Assembly (NCBI GenBank): GCA_020201305.1
Contig: JAIVHC010000012.1
Span: forward strand, 1 to 16,139
Origin: Geobacteraceae bacterium
Lineage (GTDB): Bacteria > Desulfobacterota > Desulfuromonadia > Desulfuromonadales > Desulfuromonadaceae
Direction: 5' to 3'
DNA: 16,139 nucleotides
Of the stretch, positions 6,221 through 14,429 are shown piece by piece (within the stretch, counting starts at the first letter, position 1; the number at the start of each line of letters is the position of its first letter). The notes beneath the pieces are model-generated. The model ran no database searches. It worked only from the letters and a program-made list of their open reading frames with translations, and had not been told where the DNA came from. The position numbers were made by a program, and so were the translations under genes.

Positions 6221-6473
6221 GTTGAAAGGAAGAGAAGCGCGGCGCGCCGTTCCGGGAAATATGCTGCCGGTTTCTACGCTGCATGGGGAATGCAGGGAGT
6301 TTCGATGGGGTAACCAGGGAGCAAGTCGTTGAATAAAATGTGCAGTTCGTGGTACATCTGACCTGGTTTAAGAACCCTTGGTTATTGTGCCCCGCTTTAT
6401 GGTGCTTTTTTACAAAAATAGGCCTCGCTTTCTTGAGTGGCGAACACGAAGCATAAGAACAGGATATAACAAT
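6221..6473. other. Divergent intergenic region between serA and gatC
   Basis: Together with 6111-6220 this makes a 363-base gap between divergent operons. This half holds a 10-bp perfect palindrome CGGCGCGCCG (6240-6249) and a small hairpin CTGCAT-GGGGA-ATGCAG (6279-6295). I see no convincing plus-strand promoter for gatC by eye, though one must be present here. No gene is supported. Confidence 0.4.
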
Positions 6474-6767
6474 ATGGCAGACAAAATTACCCGCGAAGAG
6501 GTTGAACATGTAGCGCGTCTGGCGCGTCTGGAATTTTCGCCCGCAGAGGTGGACGCCCTTACGGGGCAGATGGATACCATCCTCGCCCATGTGGAGCAGC
6601 TGAATGAACTGGATACCGAAGGTGTAGAGCCCACATCACATGCAGTGACACTGGAAAATGCGTTTCGTCCCGATGCGGTTACCCATTCCATTGGAGTGGA
6701 CAAGGCGCTGAAGAACGCCCCCCTGCATGCCGATGGATGTTTCGGTGTGCCAAAGGTGATTGAATAG
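6474..6767 (+). CDS. gatC: Asp/Glu-tRNA amidotransferase subunit C
   Basis: GatC (97 residues) is the small subunit that wraps around and stabilises GatA-GatB in the GatCAB complex, which converts mischarged Glu-tRNA(Gln) and/or Asp-tRNA(Asn) to Gln-tRNA and Asn-tRNA. Family features are ITREEVEHVARLARLEF near the N-terminus, a helical middle with ILAHVEQLNELDTEGVEPT, and the C-terminal GCFGVPKVIE. ATG 6474 is chosen over the longer open frame because homology begins MADKITREEV and AGGA lies nine bases upstream. It is first gene of the probable operon gatC-gatA-gatB-mtnA-glnE, with 101 bases to gatA. Confidence 0.95.
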   Translation: MADKITREEVEHVARLARLEFSPAEVDALTGQMDTILAHVEQLNELDTEGVEPTSHAVTLENAFRPDAVTHSIGVDKALKNAPLHADGCFGVPKVIE

Positions 6768-6868
6768 ATCATCTGATTATTGAGGTGGCACCTTAGGTGC
6801 GGATGGGGCTGATGTTTCCCGTCACATCAAAGGGGTCATACAAGTTATATACAGAACACGGAGCAGAA

Positions 6869-8326
6869 ATGGAACTGACTGACCTCACACTTCACGAAAT
6901 GATCCGCCAGCTCAGGGAGGGAGAGATAACCTCTGTTGCGCTGACCGAAGCTAGCCTGGCGCGCATAGATGCTACAGATAAAAACCTTAACGCTTTTATT
7001 ACCATATGTCGCGATGAAGCCATTGAAGCCGCGCGCGCAGCTGATGCGCGCCTGGCCCAGGGAGATGCCCCTATGCTTACCGGGGTGCCGGTGGCGTTGA
7101 AGGATATTTTTATCACTGAGGGGATTCGCACTACCTGCGCTTCAAAAATACTTGCAAGCTTTATCCCCCCCTACGACGGAACCGCCGTGCGAAAGCTCAA
7201 GGAGCTGGGGGCGGTGATTGTGGGGAAACTCAATATGGATGAGTTTGCCATGGGGAGTTCCAACGAAAACAGCGCCCATGGCCCGGTACGTAATCCATGG
7301 AATGTGGATCGCGTCCCCGGAGGCTCTTCCGGGGGTAGTGCGGCGTGCGTGGCAGCGCGTCAGGTGCCGGCTAGTCTGGGTACCGATACCGGTGGTTCCA
7401 TCCGCCAGCCTGCTTCACACTGTGGCGTGGTGGGATTGAAACCCACCTACGGAAGGGTGTCGCGCTATGGGGTGGTTGCCTTTGCCTCCTCCCTGGATCA
7501 GGTCGGCCCGCTGGCGCGCAATGTGCGGGACTGTGGCATCATGCTCCAGGCTGTGGCGGGATACGATCCGGCTGATTCCACGTCAGTGGACACGCCGGTG
7601 CCCGATTACCTTGCCGGCCTTGAAGGTGGCGTGAAAGGGATGAAGATCGGTCTGCCGCAGGAATACTTTGTTTCCGGACTCGACCCCGAAGTAAAGCACG
7701 CGGTAGACCAGGTGGTTGAGGTATACCGCAGTATGGGAGCCGAAGTGGTGGAGGTGAGTTTGCCCCATACCCGCTATGCGGTATCCTGCTACTACCTCAT
7801 AGCCACGGCGGAGGCCTCAAGCAATCTCGCGCGTTACGATGGTGTTCGTTTCGGGGAACGGGTCGATCCGGGTAAGGGGCTTAAAGATATGTACACCGCC
7901 ACCCGCTCGCAGGGGTTCGGGGACGAGGTGAAGCGCCGCATCATGCTCGGTACTTACGCTCTTTCATCGGGGTATTACGATGCCTACTATCTGAAAGCCC
8001 AGAAGGTGCGAACCCTGATTCGGAATGATTTCCTCGCCGCCTTTGAAGAGGTCGACTGCATTCTTACCCCGGTGGCGCCCACTCCGGCTTTTGCCCTGGG
8101 GGATAAAACCGCAGATCCGTTGCAGATGTATCTCTCGGATATCTTTACCCTCTCTGCTAACCTCGCAGGAATCTGCGGCATGAGTCTTCCGTGTGGGAGA
8201 GCTGAAGACGGTCTGCCTATCGGTTTTCAGCTTCTCGGCAAGCCCTTTGCTGAAGCTGATTTGCTGCGTACCGGCTATGCTTATGAACAGACACAGGAGT
8301 GGCATACCGCCAGGCCCGTTATTTAA
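6869..8326 (+). CDS. gatA: Asp/Glu-tRNA amidotransferase subunit A (amidase)
   Basis: GatA hydrolyses glutamine and releases ammonia that passes through a channel to GatB. The amidase-signature Ser-cisSer-Lys triad is complete: Lys78 in GVPVALKDIF, Ser153 in VPGGSSGGSA and nucleophile Ser177 in GTDTGGSIRQPA, one position less than in the S. aureus enzyme. The 485-residue length matches the family. ATG 6869 is chosen because homology starts at MELTDLTLHEM and GGAG lies five bases upstream; the frame is open 24 codons further but that part has no family match. The 101-base gap after gatC contains a small hairpin GCACC-TTA-GGTGC (6788-6800) of unknown role. Confidence 0.97.
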   Translation: MELTDLTLHEMIRQLREGEITSVALTEASLARIDATDKNLNAFITICRDEAIEAARAADARLAQGDAPMLTGVPVALKDIFITEGIRTTCASKILASFIPPYDGTAVRKLKELGAVIVGKLNMDEFAMGSSNENSAHGPVRNPWNVDRVPGGSSGGSAACVAARQVPASLGTDTGGSIRQPASHCGVVGLKPTYGRVSRYGVVAFASSLDQVGPLARNVRDCGIMLQAVAGYDPADSTSVDTPVPDYLAGLEGGVKGMKIGLPQEYFVSGLDPEVKHAVDQVVEVYRSMGAEVVEVSLPHTRYAVSCYYLIATAEASSNLARYDGVRFGERVDPGKGLKDMYTATRSQGFGDEVKRRIMLGTYALSSGYYDAYYLKAQKVRTLIRNDFLAAFEEVDCILTPVAPTPAFALGDKTADPLQMYLSDIFTLSANLAGICGMSLPCGRAEDGLPIGFQLLGKPFAEADLLRTGYAYEQTQEWHTARPVI

Positions 8327-8405
8327 AGTAGGCGTGTGGCGTAGAATGAACATAGTCACCTTATGAGATGATTCAGCAGGCGGTATAGAAAGGTTGAACG
8401 GAACC

Positions 8406-9860
8406 ATGAGTGATACATTGAGAGATAAATACGAAGTTGTAATCGGGCTGGAAGTGCATGTCCAACTTACCACCCAGACCAAGATATTCTGTGGCTGCAG
8501 CACCGAGTATGGCAGCAGCCCCAATTCGCATACCTGCCCTGTGTGTTTAGGCTTGCCGGGGGCGTTGCCGGTGCTTAATCGCCAGGTGGTGGAGAATGCG
8601 ATTAAAGCGGGGCTCGCGACCAACTGTAATATCGCGCCACGCTCCATCTTTGCGCGCAAGAACTATTTTTATCCCGATCTGCCCAAAGGATATCAGATCT
8701 CCCAGTTCGAACTTCCGATCTGCGAACACGGCTACCTTGACATTGAAACCGAGGGACGCGGGAAACAGCGCATCGGTATTACCCGCATCCACATGGAAGA
8801 AGATGCAGGAAAGCTTCTGCATAGCGATGAAGCCGGAGTGGGATCCCTGGTGGACCTGAACCGCGCGTGCACCCCTTTGCTGGAGGTGGTATCGGAGCCG
8901 GATATGCGCAGCAGTGACGAGGCGATTGCGTACCTTAAACAACTGCATCAGATTGTACGCTATCTGGATATCTGCAACGGCAACCTCGAAGAGGGCTCGT
9001 TCCGCTGCGATGCCAATGTTTCCGTGCGTCCCTACGGGCAGAAGGAATTTGGGACCCGTGCCGAGCTCAAAAACATCAACTCCTTCCGCTTCATTAAAGA
9101 GGGGATTGAGTACGAAGTGGAGCGCCAGATCGAGCTTATCGAAGATGGCGACAAAGTGGTACAGGAAACCCGTTTGTTTGACAGCGATAGCGGTACCACC
9201 CGCTCCATGCGCGGCAAAGAGGAGGCGCACGATTACCGCTATTTCCCCGATCCCGACCTGGTTCCTCTGGTCATCAAAGATGATTGGATCACACAGGTAA
9301 GAGGGACAATGCCGGAGCTGCCGCAGGAAAAGATGCAGCGTTTCATATCGGACTTTGAGCTCCCCGGATCGGTTGCAGAAGTTCTCACTGCGGAGCGTAA
9401 CTTTGCTGAGTATTTTGAAGCCTGTACCCGACTGCATAAGGATGCACGCACCTGTGCCAACTGGGTGATGGGGGATATTCAGCGTATGCTGAATGAGAGC
9501 GGGATCGATATAGAGCAGATTCCTGTTACTCCGCAGATGTTGTGTGGCATTCTGGAGCGCATTGCGGATAACACCATCTCGGGGAAAATCGGTAAGCAGG
9601 TGTTTGATCTCATGTGGGAGAGCAGCAAGAGTGCGGACGCGATTATTGAAGAACGGGGGCTGAAGCAGGTGACGGATACCGGTGCCATTGAGGCGATGGT
9701 GGATGAGGTGATTGCAGCTAATCCGGCGCAGGCGCAGGAGTTTCGCGAGGGTAAGGACAAGCTTCAGGGGTTCTTTGTGGGGCAGGTAATGAAAGCAAGC
9801 CGCGGCAAGGCTAATCCGGCCATGGTAAACGAACTGTTGTGTAAAAAACTGCGTTCCTAA
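8406..9860 (+). CDS. gatB: Asp/Glu-tRNA amidotransferase subunit B
   Basis: GatB binds the mischarged tRNA, activates the Glu or Asp side chain with ATP and accepts ammonia from GatA. Visible landmarks are VIGLEVHVQL (12-21; Glu16 and His18 match metal-binding positions), a four-cysteine cluster (Cys29, 31, 44, 47), FYPDLPKGYQISQ, the CDANVSVRP block and DYRYFPDPDL in the catalytic half. A helical YqeY-like tail (about 330-484) follows for tRNA contact. The length of 484 is normal. ATG 8406 is preferred; an in-frame TTG at 8394 has no usable ribosome site. The site for ATG is weak (AAAGG 12 bases upstream), so the start is less sure than the identity. The gap to gatA is 79 bases. Confidence 0.96.
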   Translation: MSDTLRDKYEVVIGLEVHVQLTTQTKIFCGCSTEYGSSPNSHTCPVCLGLPGALPVLNRQVVENAIKAGLATNCNIAPRSIFARKNYFYPDLPKGYQISQFELPICEHGYLDIETEGRGKQRIGITRIHMEEDAGKLLHSDEAGVGSLVDLNRACTPLLEVVSEPDMRSSDEAIAYLKQLHQIVRYLDICNGNLEEGSFRCDANVSVRPYGQKEFGTRAELKNINSFRFIKEGIEYEVERQIELIEDGDKVVQETRLFDSDSGTTRSMRGKEEAHDYRYFPDPDLVPLVIKDDWITQVRGTMPELPQEKMQRFISDFELPGSVAEVLTAERNFAEYFEACTRLHKDARTCANWVMGDIQRMLNESGIDIEQIPVTPQMLCGILERIADNTISGKIGKQVFDLMWESSKSADAIIEERGLKQVTDTGAIEAMVDEVIAANPAQAQEFREGKDKLQGFFVGQVMKASRGKANPAMVNELLCKKLRS

Positions 9861-9882
9861 GTACGGTGGAGTTAAGATACAG

Positions 9883-9889
9883 AAGGGAG
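9883..9889 (+). promoter_or_regulatory. Ribosome binding site fixing the mtnA TTG start
   Basis: AAGGGAG lies seven bases before TTG 9897, an optimal distance. No ATG or GTG in that frame is placed as well, so this site decides in favour of the rare TTG start. Confidence 0.7.
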
Positions 9890-9896
9890 CAAAACC

Positions 9897-10955
9897 TTGG
9901 AAAAAACTCAACAAGCTGTGCGCCCCATCTATTACGCCGATGGCAGCTGCTATATGCTGGATCAGCGTCTTCTTCCCGTGGAAGAGAGGTGGCATGCATA
10001 TCGTGATTACCGCGAAATAGCGGAGGCGATAAAAACCATGGTGGTGCGCGGCGCCCCTGCCATTGGGGTCGCGGCTGCTTATGGGGCCGCTTTTGCGGCG
10101 GCGGAACTTGCACAGCAGGCCCCTGCTGATTTTGAAGAGCGCTTTGCCGCAAGTTGCACAGAACTCGGCGCCACCAGACCTACGGCAGTCAACCTGTTCT
10201 GGGCTCTGGAGCGGATGCAGCGCTGTGCTGCCCGAATGGATTCGAAAGCGACACCGGCGCAAATTGCAACGCGTCTTCTTGAGGAGGCGCAGAGCATTGC
10301 GCGTGAAGATGAGGCGATCAATCGTGCCCTGGGTGCGCATGGGCAGAGGTTGCTGCCTCAGCGCGCTACGGTGCTGACCCACTGCAACGCCGGGGCCCTC
10401 GCTACCGCAGGGTACGGCACCGCTCTGGGTGTGATTCGTGCCGCAGTCGCGGCAGGCAAGAAGATCGATGTGATAGCGGATGAAACCCGTCCATTTCTTC
10501 AGGGTGCGCGTCTTACCGCCTGGGAACTGCAGCACGACCATATCCCTGTCACCCTGATCTGCGACAACATGGCGGGTTACATGCTGCAACAGGGACGCAT
10601 TGATGCCATTATTGTGGGGGCAGACCGGGTTGCCGCCAACGGCGATACGGCCAACAAGATCGGCACCTATCCCCTTGCGGTTCTGGCGCAGGCACATAAA
10701 GTCCCGTTTTACATAGCTGCACCGGTATCTACTATTGATTACACTATCCCTGACGGTACCCACATACCCATTGAAGAACGTGACTCTGCTGAGGTCACCA
10801 CCTGCGGTGGGCAGAGAATTGCCCCGGAAGGAATACAGGTCTATAACCCCAGCTTTGATGTTACTCCCGCCCACCTGATAAGCGCCATCATAACCGAACA
10901 TGGAGTAGTAGGCGGCGACTATCTCCAGGAACTGGCGCCATTCAAGGAAGGATAA
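9897..10955 (+). CDS. mtnA: S-methyl-5-thioribose-1-phosphate isomerase
   Basis: MtnA converts methylthioribose-1-phosphate to methylthioribulose-1-phosphate in methionine salvage or related MTA-disposal routes. It belongs to the eIF2B-like isomerase family. At 352 residues it is full length. Key motifs are the phosphate-binding VVRGAPAIG (49-57), Cys163 in LTHCNAGALAT and Asp243 in VGADRVAANGDTANKIGT; Cys and Asp keep the same 80-residue spacing as catalytic Cys160/Asp240 of the B. subtilis enzyme. The start is TTG, supported by AAGGGAG upstream. It lies 36 bases after gatB and six bases before glnE, so it is co-transcribed with both. No other salvage gene is in the window, so its physiological pathway here is unresolved. 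Confidence 0.95.
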   Translation: MEKTQQAVRPIYYADGSCYMLDQRLLPVEERWHAYRDYREIAEAIKTMVVRGAPAIGVAAAYGAAFAAAELAQQAPADFEERFAASCTELGATRPTAVNLFWALERMQRCAARMDSKATPAQIATRLLEEAQSIAREDEAINRALGAHGQRLLPQRATVLTHCNAGALATAGYGTALGVIRAAVAAGKKIDVIADETRPFLQGARLTAWELQHDHIPVTLICDNMAGYMLQQGRIDAIIVGADRVAANGDTANKIGTYPLAVLAQAHKVPFYIAAPVSTIDYTIPDGTHIPIEERDSAEVTTCGGQRIAPEGIQVYNPSFDVTPAHLISAIITEHGVVGGDYLQELAPFKEG

Positions 10956-10961
10956 CCCCTT

Positions 10962-13900
10962 ATGCTCAGTACGATACGGATAGAATTGGAGAGCCTGCTG
11001 GAGCAGGGCACAGGTGAAGACGTTACCGAGCGGATTACCGAGTTGTTAGCGCGCGCGGGTTTCCACGAGCCGCAGCGCTCCTGCGTCAATATCCAACTGT
11101 TGCAGGAGCTGCTTGGAGCCAGTGCTCCCCTCGCAGCCGCAGCGGAACAGGCCATGACCTGTGCCGATCCCGACATGGCGTTGAACAACCTCGAACGCTG
11201 CGCACAACAGATCAAACACGAGCACCTGCGTCTGTGTCTTGAGCACGATGACAACAGGCGGGCTCTCCTGGTAGTTCTCGGCGCGTCCAACTTTCTTGCC
11301 AATATCATCTGTCGCTACCCGCATGTCTTTCCGGCGTTGTTTGTTTCCGCAGACATCTTTGCTACTAAAGAAACTGCTCAAATGGCAGATGAACTGGAAG
11401 AGATGCTTGCCGATTGTGAAGACTTTGCCGCACTGCAGCAGGTTCTGCGGCAGCACAAGTACCGCGAAATTTTACGCATCGGCGCCATGGATCTGAGCCT
11501 CGATGCACCCCTGGAGTATGTAACTGCCGAGCTCTCTTCCCTGGCCGCCGCTACCCTGCAGGTAACGGTGGAATACTGCAGCCGCCTTCTCCAAAGCGAT
11601 TATGGACGTCCGCTGATTGATGAACCACAGCCCGGAGAAGGGGATGAGGCAAAATTTACCGTGTTGGGGATGGGCAAGCTAGGAGGTAACGAACTCAACT
11701 TTTCTTCCGATATCGACCTTATCTTTTTCTACACTTCCAGTCACGGCAAGACCAGTGGGATAGAGGGGAAAGAAAACTCGATTATTGATCTGCACAATTA
11801 CTTCATAAAACTCGGCGAGATGGTAAAGCGCGCCATCAGTCAGGTGACTGAAGATGGTTTTGTGTTCCGGGTTGATCTCGATTTACGCCCCAACGGACGC
11901 CATGGCGAAATTGCGTGTTCTGTTGCTGCTGCCGAAGGGTACTACGAAAGCTGGGGGCAGAACTGGGAGCGCAGTGCCATGATGAAGGCACGCCCGCTGG
12001 CGGGAAGTATCGAACTCGGGGAGCGCTTTCTCAAAGCCCTTGAACCCTTTATCTTCCGGCGCTACCACGACTACGGCATGGTGGAAGATCTCAAACAGAT
12101 GAAGCAGAAGATCGACAGCAGCCTTACCAAGCAGCACGAGAGCGAGATCAATCTGAAGCTCGGGCGCGGCGGGATCCGCGAGATCGAGTTTTTCATCCAG
12201 GCGCTGCAACTGGTGTATGCAGGCAAAAACCCGCGCGTGCGCGAACGCAGTTCCCTCAAGGCTCTGGATCTGCTGCACGAGGAAGGCTACCTGAGTGAAA
12301 AGGAAGTGCGCTTTCTGCGCCAGGCATATATCTTTCTGCGCACTGTGGAACACCGCATCCAGGTGGTGCAGGAGCGCCAGACCCATAATCTCCCCAAAGG
12401 GGAGCGGGAGATGCTCCTCCTTGCACGTCGGTGCGGATTTGCCGATGCTGCGGCGTTCATGCGCGAACTGGAACTGCATCGCGGCAATGTAACGCGTCTG
12501 TATCGTGATCTGTTCTATTCCAGCGAAGATGAGATCCGCGATGAGATCAGCACCGAAATAGGCTATCTGTTTGATCACACCACCGATCCTGAGGTGGCAA
12601 AAGGAATTCTGGAAGGGAATGGCTTTATCGATGTGGATACCGCCTTCAATTCCCTCATGCGTCTGTGTGAAGGCACCATAGGCCCCCCCATGACGCGCCC
12701 GGTGCGGCGCTACTATAATCGCATTACCCCTCTCCTGATGCAGGAGGTTCTGAGCTCGCCGGAGCCGGATATGGCGCTGCGCTATCTGGAGAAATTTCTT
12801 CTGAGTCTGCATTCACGCGGGCCCTTTTATGCGCTGCTCGCCGAGAACCACAGCATCATCCATATTCTGATTTCACTCTTCGGGACCAGCACCCTGCTGT
12901 CGCGCTTCTTTATTCAGCATCCCGAACTGCTTGATTCTCTGGTTTCGAGTGGATACGCAGAAAGCTACAAAACCGTGGAACGGCAGCGCACCGAACTGCA
13001 GGCGCGTCTTGAGATATGTGGAGACAACTACGAAGCTCAGCTTGATGCTCTGCGGCGCTTTCGCAATGAAGAATTTCTGCGTATTGCCCTCAATGATCTG
13101 AAAGGCTCTACGGTGATCGGGGTAGGCCCCAATCAGCTTAGTGGTCTCGCACAAGTAAGTCTTGAAGCTGCTGTAGAGATGGCTTATGCACAGATGCCGC
13201 CGCGCTTTGGTGAACCATATTATGAAGGTGATGACGGTAAACTTCATAAAGCCGAGCTGGCGGTGCAGGCGATGGGCAAACTCGGAGGAATGGAGCTGAA
13301 CTACCATTCCGATCTGGACATCATCTTCATGTTCAGTGACCGTGGGCATACGCGTCCGAAACCGGGAGAAAGTGAAAATAATTTCAAGCAGCTGACCAAT
13401 CAGGAGTACTTTGCCAAGTTGTGCCAGCGCATTATTTCTGCGTTAACGCTGATGACCAGTGAGGGGAGGGTGTACGAAATCGATACGCGTTTGCGTCCAT
13501 CCGGCAATCAGGGACCGTTGGTTACGAGTCTGGACGCGTATGAGGACTACCACCGTACCCGGGCGCAGATTTGGGAACGCCAGGCCCTAACTAAGGCCAG
13601 GGTCGTGGTGGGCTCGCCGTATATGATAGAACAGATTGAAGAGATAAATACCTCTATCACCTGGGAACGCTCTGTACCGGAGGATTTACGTACAGAAATA
13701 TATCGCCTGCGCGAGCGCATGGAAAAAGAGATTGCACCGTATATGATAGAACAGATTGAAGAGATAAATACCTCTATCACCTGGGAACGCTCTGTACCGG
13801 AGGATTTACGTACAGAAATATATCGCCTGCGCGAGCGCATGGAAAAAGAGATTGCACGTGAAGATAGGGGGCATCTTAACATAAAGACCGGACGCGGCGG

Positions 13901-14303
13901 TCTGGTGGATGTCGAATTTCTTGCACAGTATATTCAGCTCAAACATGGGGGCGAATATCCGCGTATCCGCCAGACCAATACCCTGAAGGCGCTGCAGATG
14001 ATCAAAGAGGAAAATCTGTTGCCCGAAGATGTAACGCGTGAACTTATAACCGGGTATACATATTTGCGCCGCCTGGAAAATAAACTGCGTCTGGTACACG
14101 ATCAGTCCATCAGCGAAATCGCCACTGATCGGCACAATCTGCGCAAACTTGCACGCCTTATCGGCTGCAGCGGGACTTCAAGACCGTCCGAAGAGGTGTT
14201 CTACTCCGAATACCAGGAACAGACCACAACCCTGCGGCGCTTGTTTAATCAATACCTCAATCCCGCTCTGGCGGAGCCTGGGGAGAATGCCCCCGGCTCA
14301 TAG
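10962..14303 (+). CDS. glnE: Glutamine synthetase adenylyltransferase/adenylyl-removing enzyme, with internal duplication
   Basis: GlnE adds AMP to and removes AMP from glutamine synthetase, under PII control, matching GS activity to nitrogen status. Two nucleotidyltransferase halves are visible. The N-terminal (adenylyl-removing) half has LGMGKLGGNELNFSSDID with Asp250 and Asp252. The C-terminal (adenylylating) half has AMGKLGGMELNYHSDLD with Asp784 and Asp786, plus Asp841 in YEIDTRLRPSG. Each is followed by a GRGG-containing helical domain (GRGGIREIEF, GRGGLVDVEF). The protein is 1113 residues because residues 886-925 are repeated exactly as 926-965; without the copy it would be about 1073. 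The inserted helical segment lies between the C-terminal catalytic site and its helical domain, so adenylylating activity may be altered. The ribosome site AAGGAAGG lies in the end of mtnA, six bases separate the genes, and coupling is likely. Confidence 0.95.
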   Translation: MLSTIRIELESLLEQGTGEDVTERITELLARAGFHEPQRSCVNIQLLQELLGASAPLAAAAEQAMTCADPDMALNNLERCAQQIKHEHLRLCLEHDDNRRALLVVLGASNFLANIICRYPHVFPALFVSADIFATKETAQMADELEEMLADCEDFAALQQVLRQHKYREILRIGAMDLSLDAPLEYVTAELSSLAAATLQVTVEYCSRLLQSDYGRPLIDEPQPGEGDEAKFTVLGMGKLGGNELNFSSDIDLIFFYTSSHGKTSGIEGKENSIIDLHNYFIKLGEMVKRAISQVTEDGFVFRVDLDLRPNGRHGEIACSVAAAEGYYESWGQNWERSAMMKARPLAGSIELGERFLKALEPFIFRRYHDYGMVEDLKQMKQKIDSSLTKQHESEINLKLGRGGIREIEFFIQALQLVYAGKNPRVRERSSLKALDLLHEEGYLSEKEVRFLRQAYIFLRTVEHRIQVVQERQTHNLPKGEREMLLLARRCGFADAAAFMRELELHRGNVTRLYRDLFYSSEDEIRDEISTEIGYLFDHTTDPEVAKGILEGNGFIDVDTAFNSLMRLCEGTIGPPMTRPVRRYYNRITPLLMQEVLSSPEPDMALRYLEKFLLSLHSRGPFYALLAENHSIIHILISLFGTSTLLSRFFIQHPELLDSLVSSGYAESYKTVERQRTELQARLEICGDNYEAQLDALRRFRNEEFLRIALNDLKGSTVIGVGPNQLSGLAQVSLEAAVEMAYAQMPPRFGEPYYEGDDGKLHKAELAVQAMGKLGGMELNYHSDLDIIFMFSDRGHTRPKPGESENNFKQLTNQEYFAKLCQRIISALTLMTSEGRVYEIDTRLRPSGNQGPLVTSLDAYEDYHRTRAQIWERQALTKARVVVGSPYMIEQIEEINTSITWERSVPEDLRTEIYRLRERMEKEIAPYMIEQIEEINTSITWERSVPEDLRTEIYRLRERMEKEIAREDRGHLNIKTGRGGLVDVEFLAQYIQLKHGGEYPRIRQTNTLKALQMIKEENLLPEDVTRELITGYTYLRRLENKLRLVHDQSISEIATDRHNLRKLARLIGCSGTSRPSEEVFYSEYQEQTTTLRRLFNQYLNPALAEPGENAPGS
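13617..13857 (+). repeat. Perfect 120-bp in-frame tandem duplication inside glnE
   Basis: The 120 bases at 13617-13736 recur without any mismatch at 13737-13856, and the match extends one further C. Each unit encodes 40 residues beginning PYMIEQIEEINTSITW and ending RERMEKEIA. Exact identity at silent positions means the event is very recent, or that the copy was created during assembly. Confidence 0.98.
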
Positions 14304-14307
14304 TTTT
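14274..14307 (+). terminator. Probable terminator overlapping the glnE 3' end
   Basis: GAGCCTGGGG (14274-14283) pairs with CCCCCGGCTC (14290-14299) with one T-C mismatch around a six-base loop. A short TTTT follows at 14304-14307. The stem is strong but the T-tract is short and four bases away, so efficiency is uncertain. It would end the gatC-glnE transcript and separate it from the small gene at 14334. Confidence 0.5.
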
Positions 14308-14333
14308 CGATTAATTCAGGGAGTAGTTGTACA

Positions 14334-14429
14334 ATGTTACGTTTATTTAAAGGTGTCGGTATTGAGTTGGTTCTGATAGCTCTGGGTGGGTGTAGCTGCC
14401 TGGATGTTCCGTATATCCCGTGTCTGTAG
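14334..14429 (+). CDS. Putative very small lipoprotein, 31 aa
   Basis: The frame encodes a 31-residue peptide: a basic start (MLRLFK), a hydrophobic stretch (about 8-19), a lipobox-like LGGC with Cys20, then the 11-residue tail SCLDVPYIPCL counted after that Cys. This reads as a lipoprotein signal peptide with a tiny mature part. Glu11 inside the hydrophobic core is unusual and weakens the call. A good ribosome site AGGGAG (14318-14323) lies ten bases before ATG. The stop codon abuts the stop of the convergent ttcA-like gene with no base between. No promoter of its own is evident, so it would depend on read-through of the hairpin at 14274-14299. Function is unknown; entericidin-like small lipoproteins are only a structural analogy. 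Confidence 0.5.
   Translation: MLRLFKGVGIELVLIALGGCSCLDVPYIPCL

Noticed and set aside
6781..6812. GAGGTGGCACC resembling the T-box antiterminator core between gatC and gatA
   Set aside because: A T-box needs about 200 bases including a specifier stem; gatC ends only 15 bases upstream, and no terminator alternative is visible. Probably a chance match.
8547..10901. A 784-codon open frame on the minus strand across gatB and mtnA
   Set aside because: It is antisense to two well-identified genes, shows no recognisable domain, and its composition (many Arg, His, Leu) is typical of the antisense frame of GC-rich coding DNA.
11883..12812. A 309-codon minus-strand frame inside glnE
   Set aside because: It lies wholly within a conserved catalytic gene on the other strand and has no family features; a codon-usage shadow.
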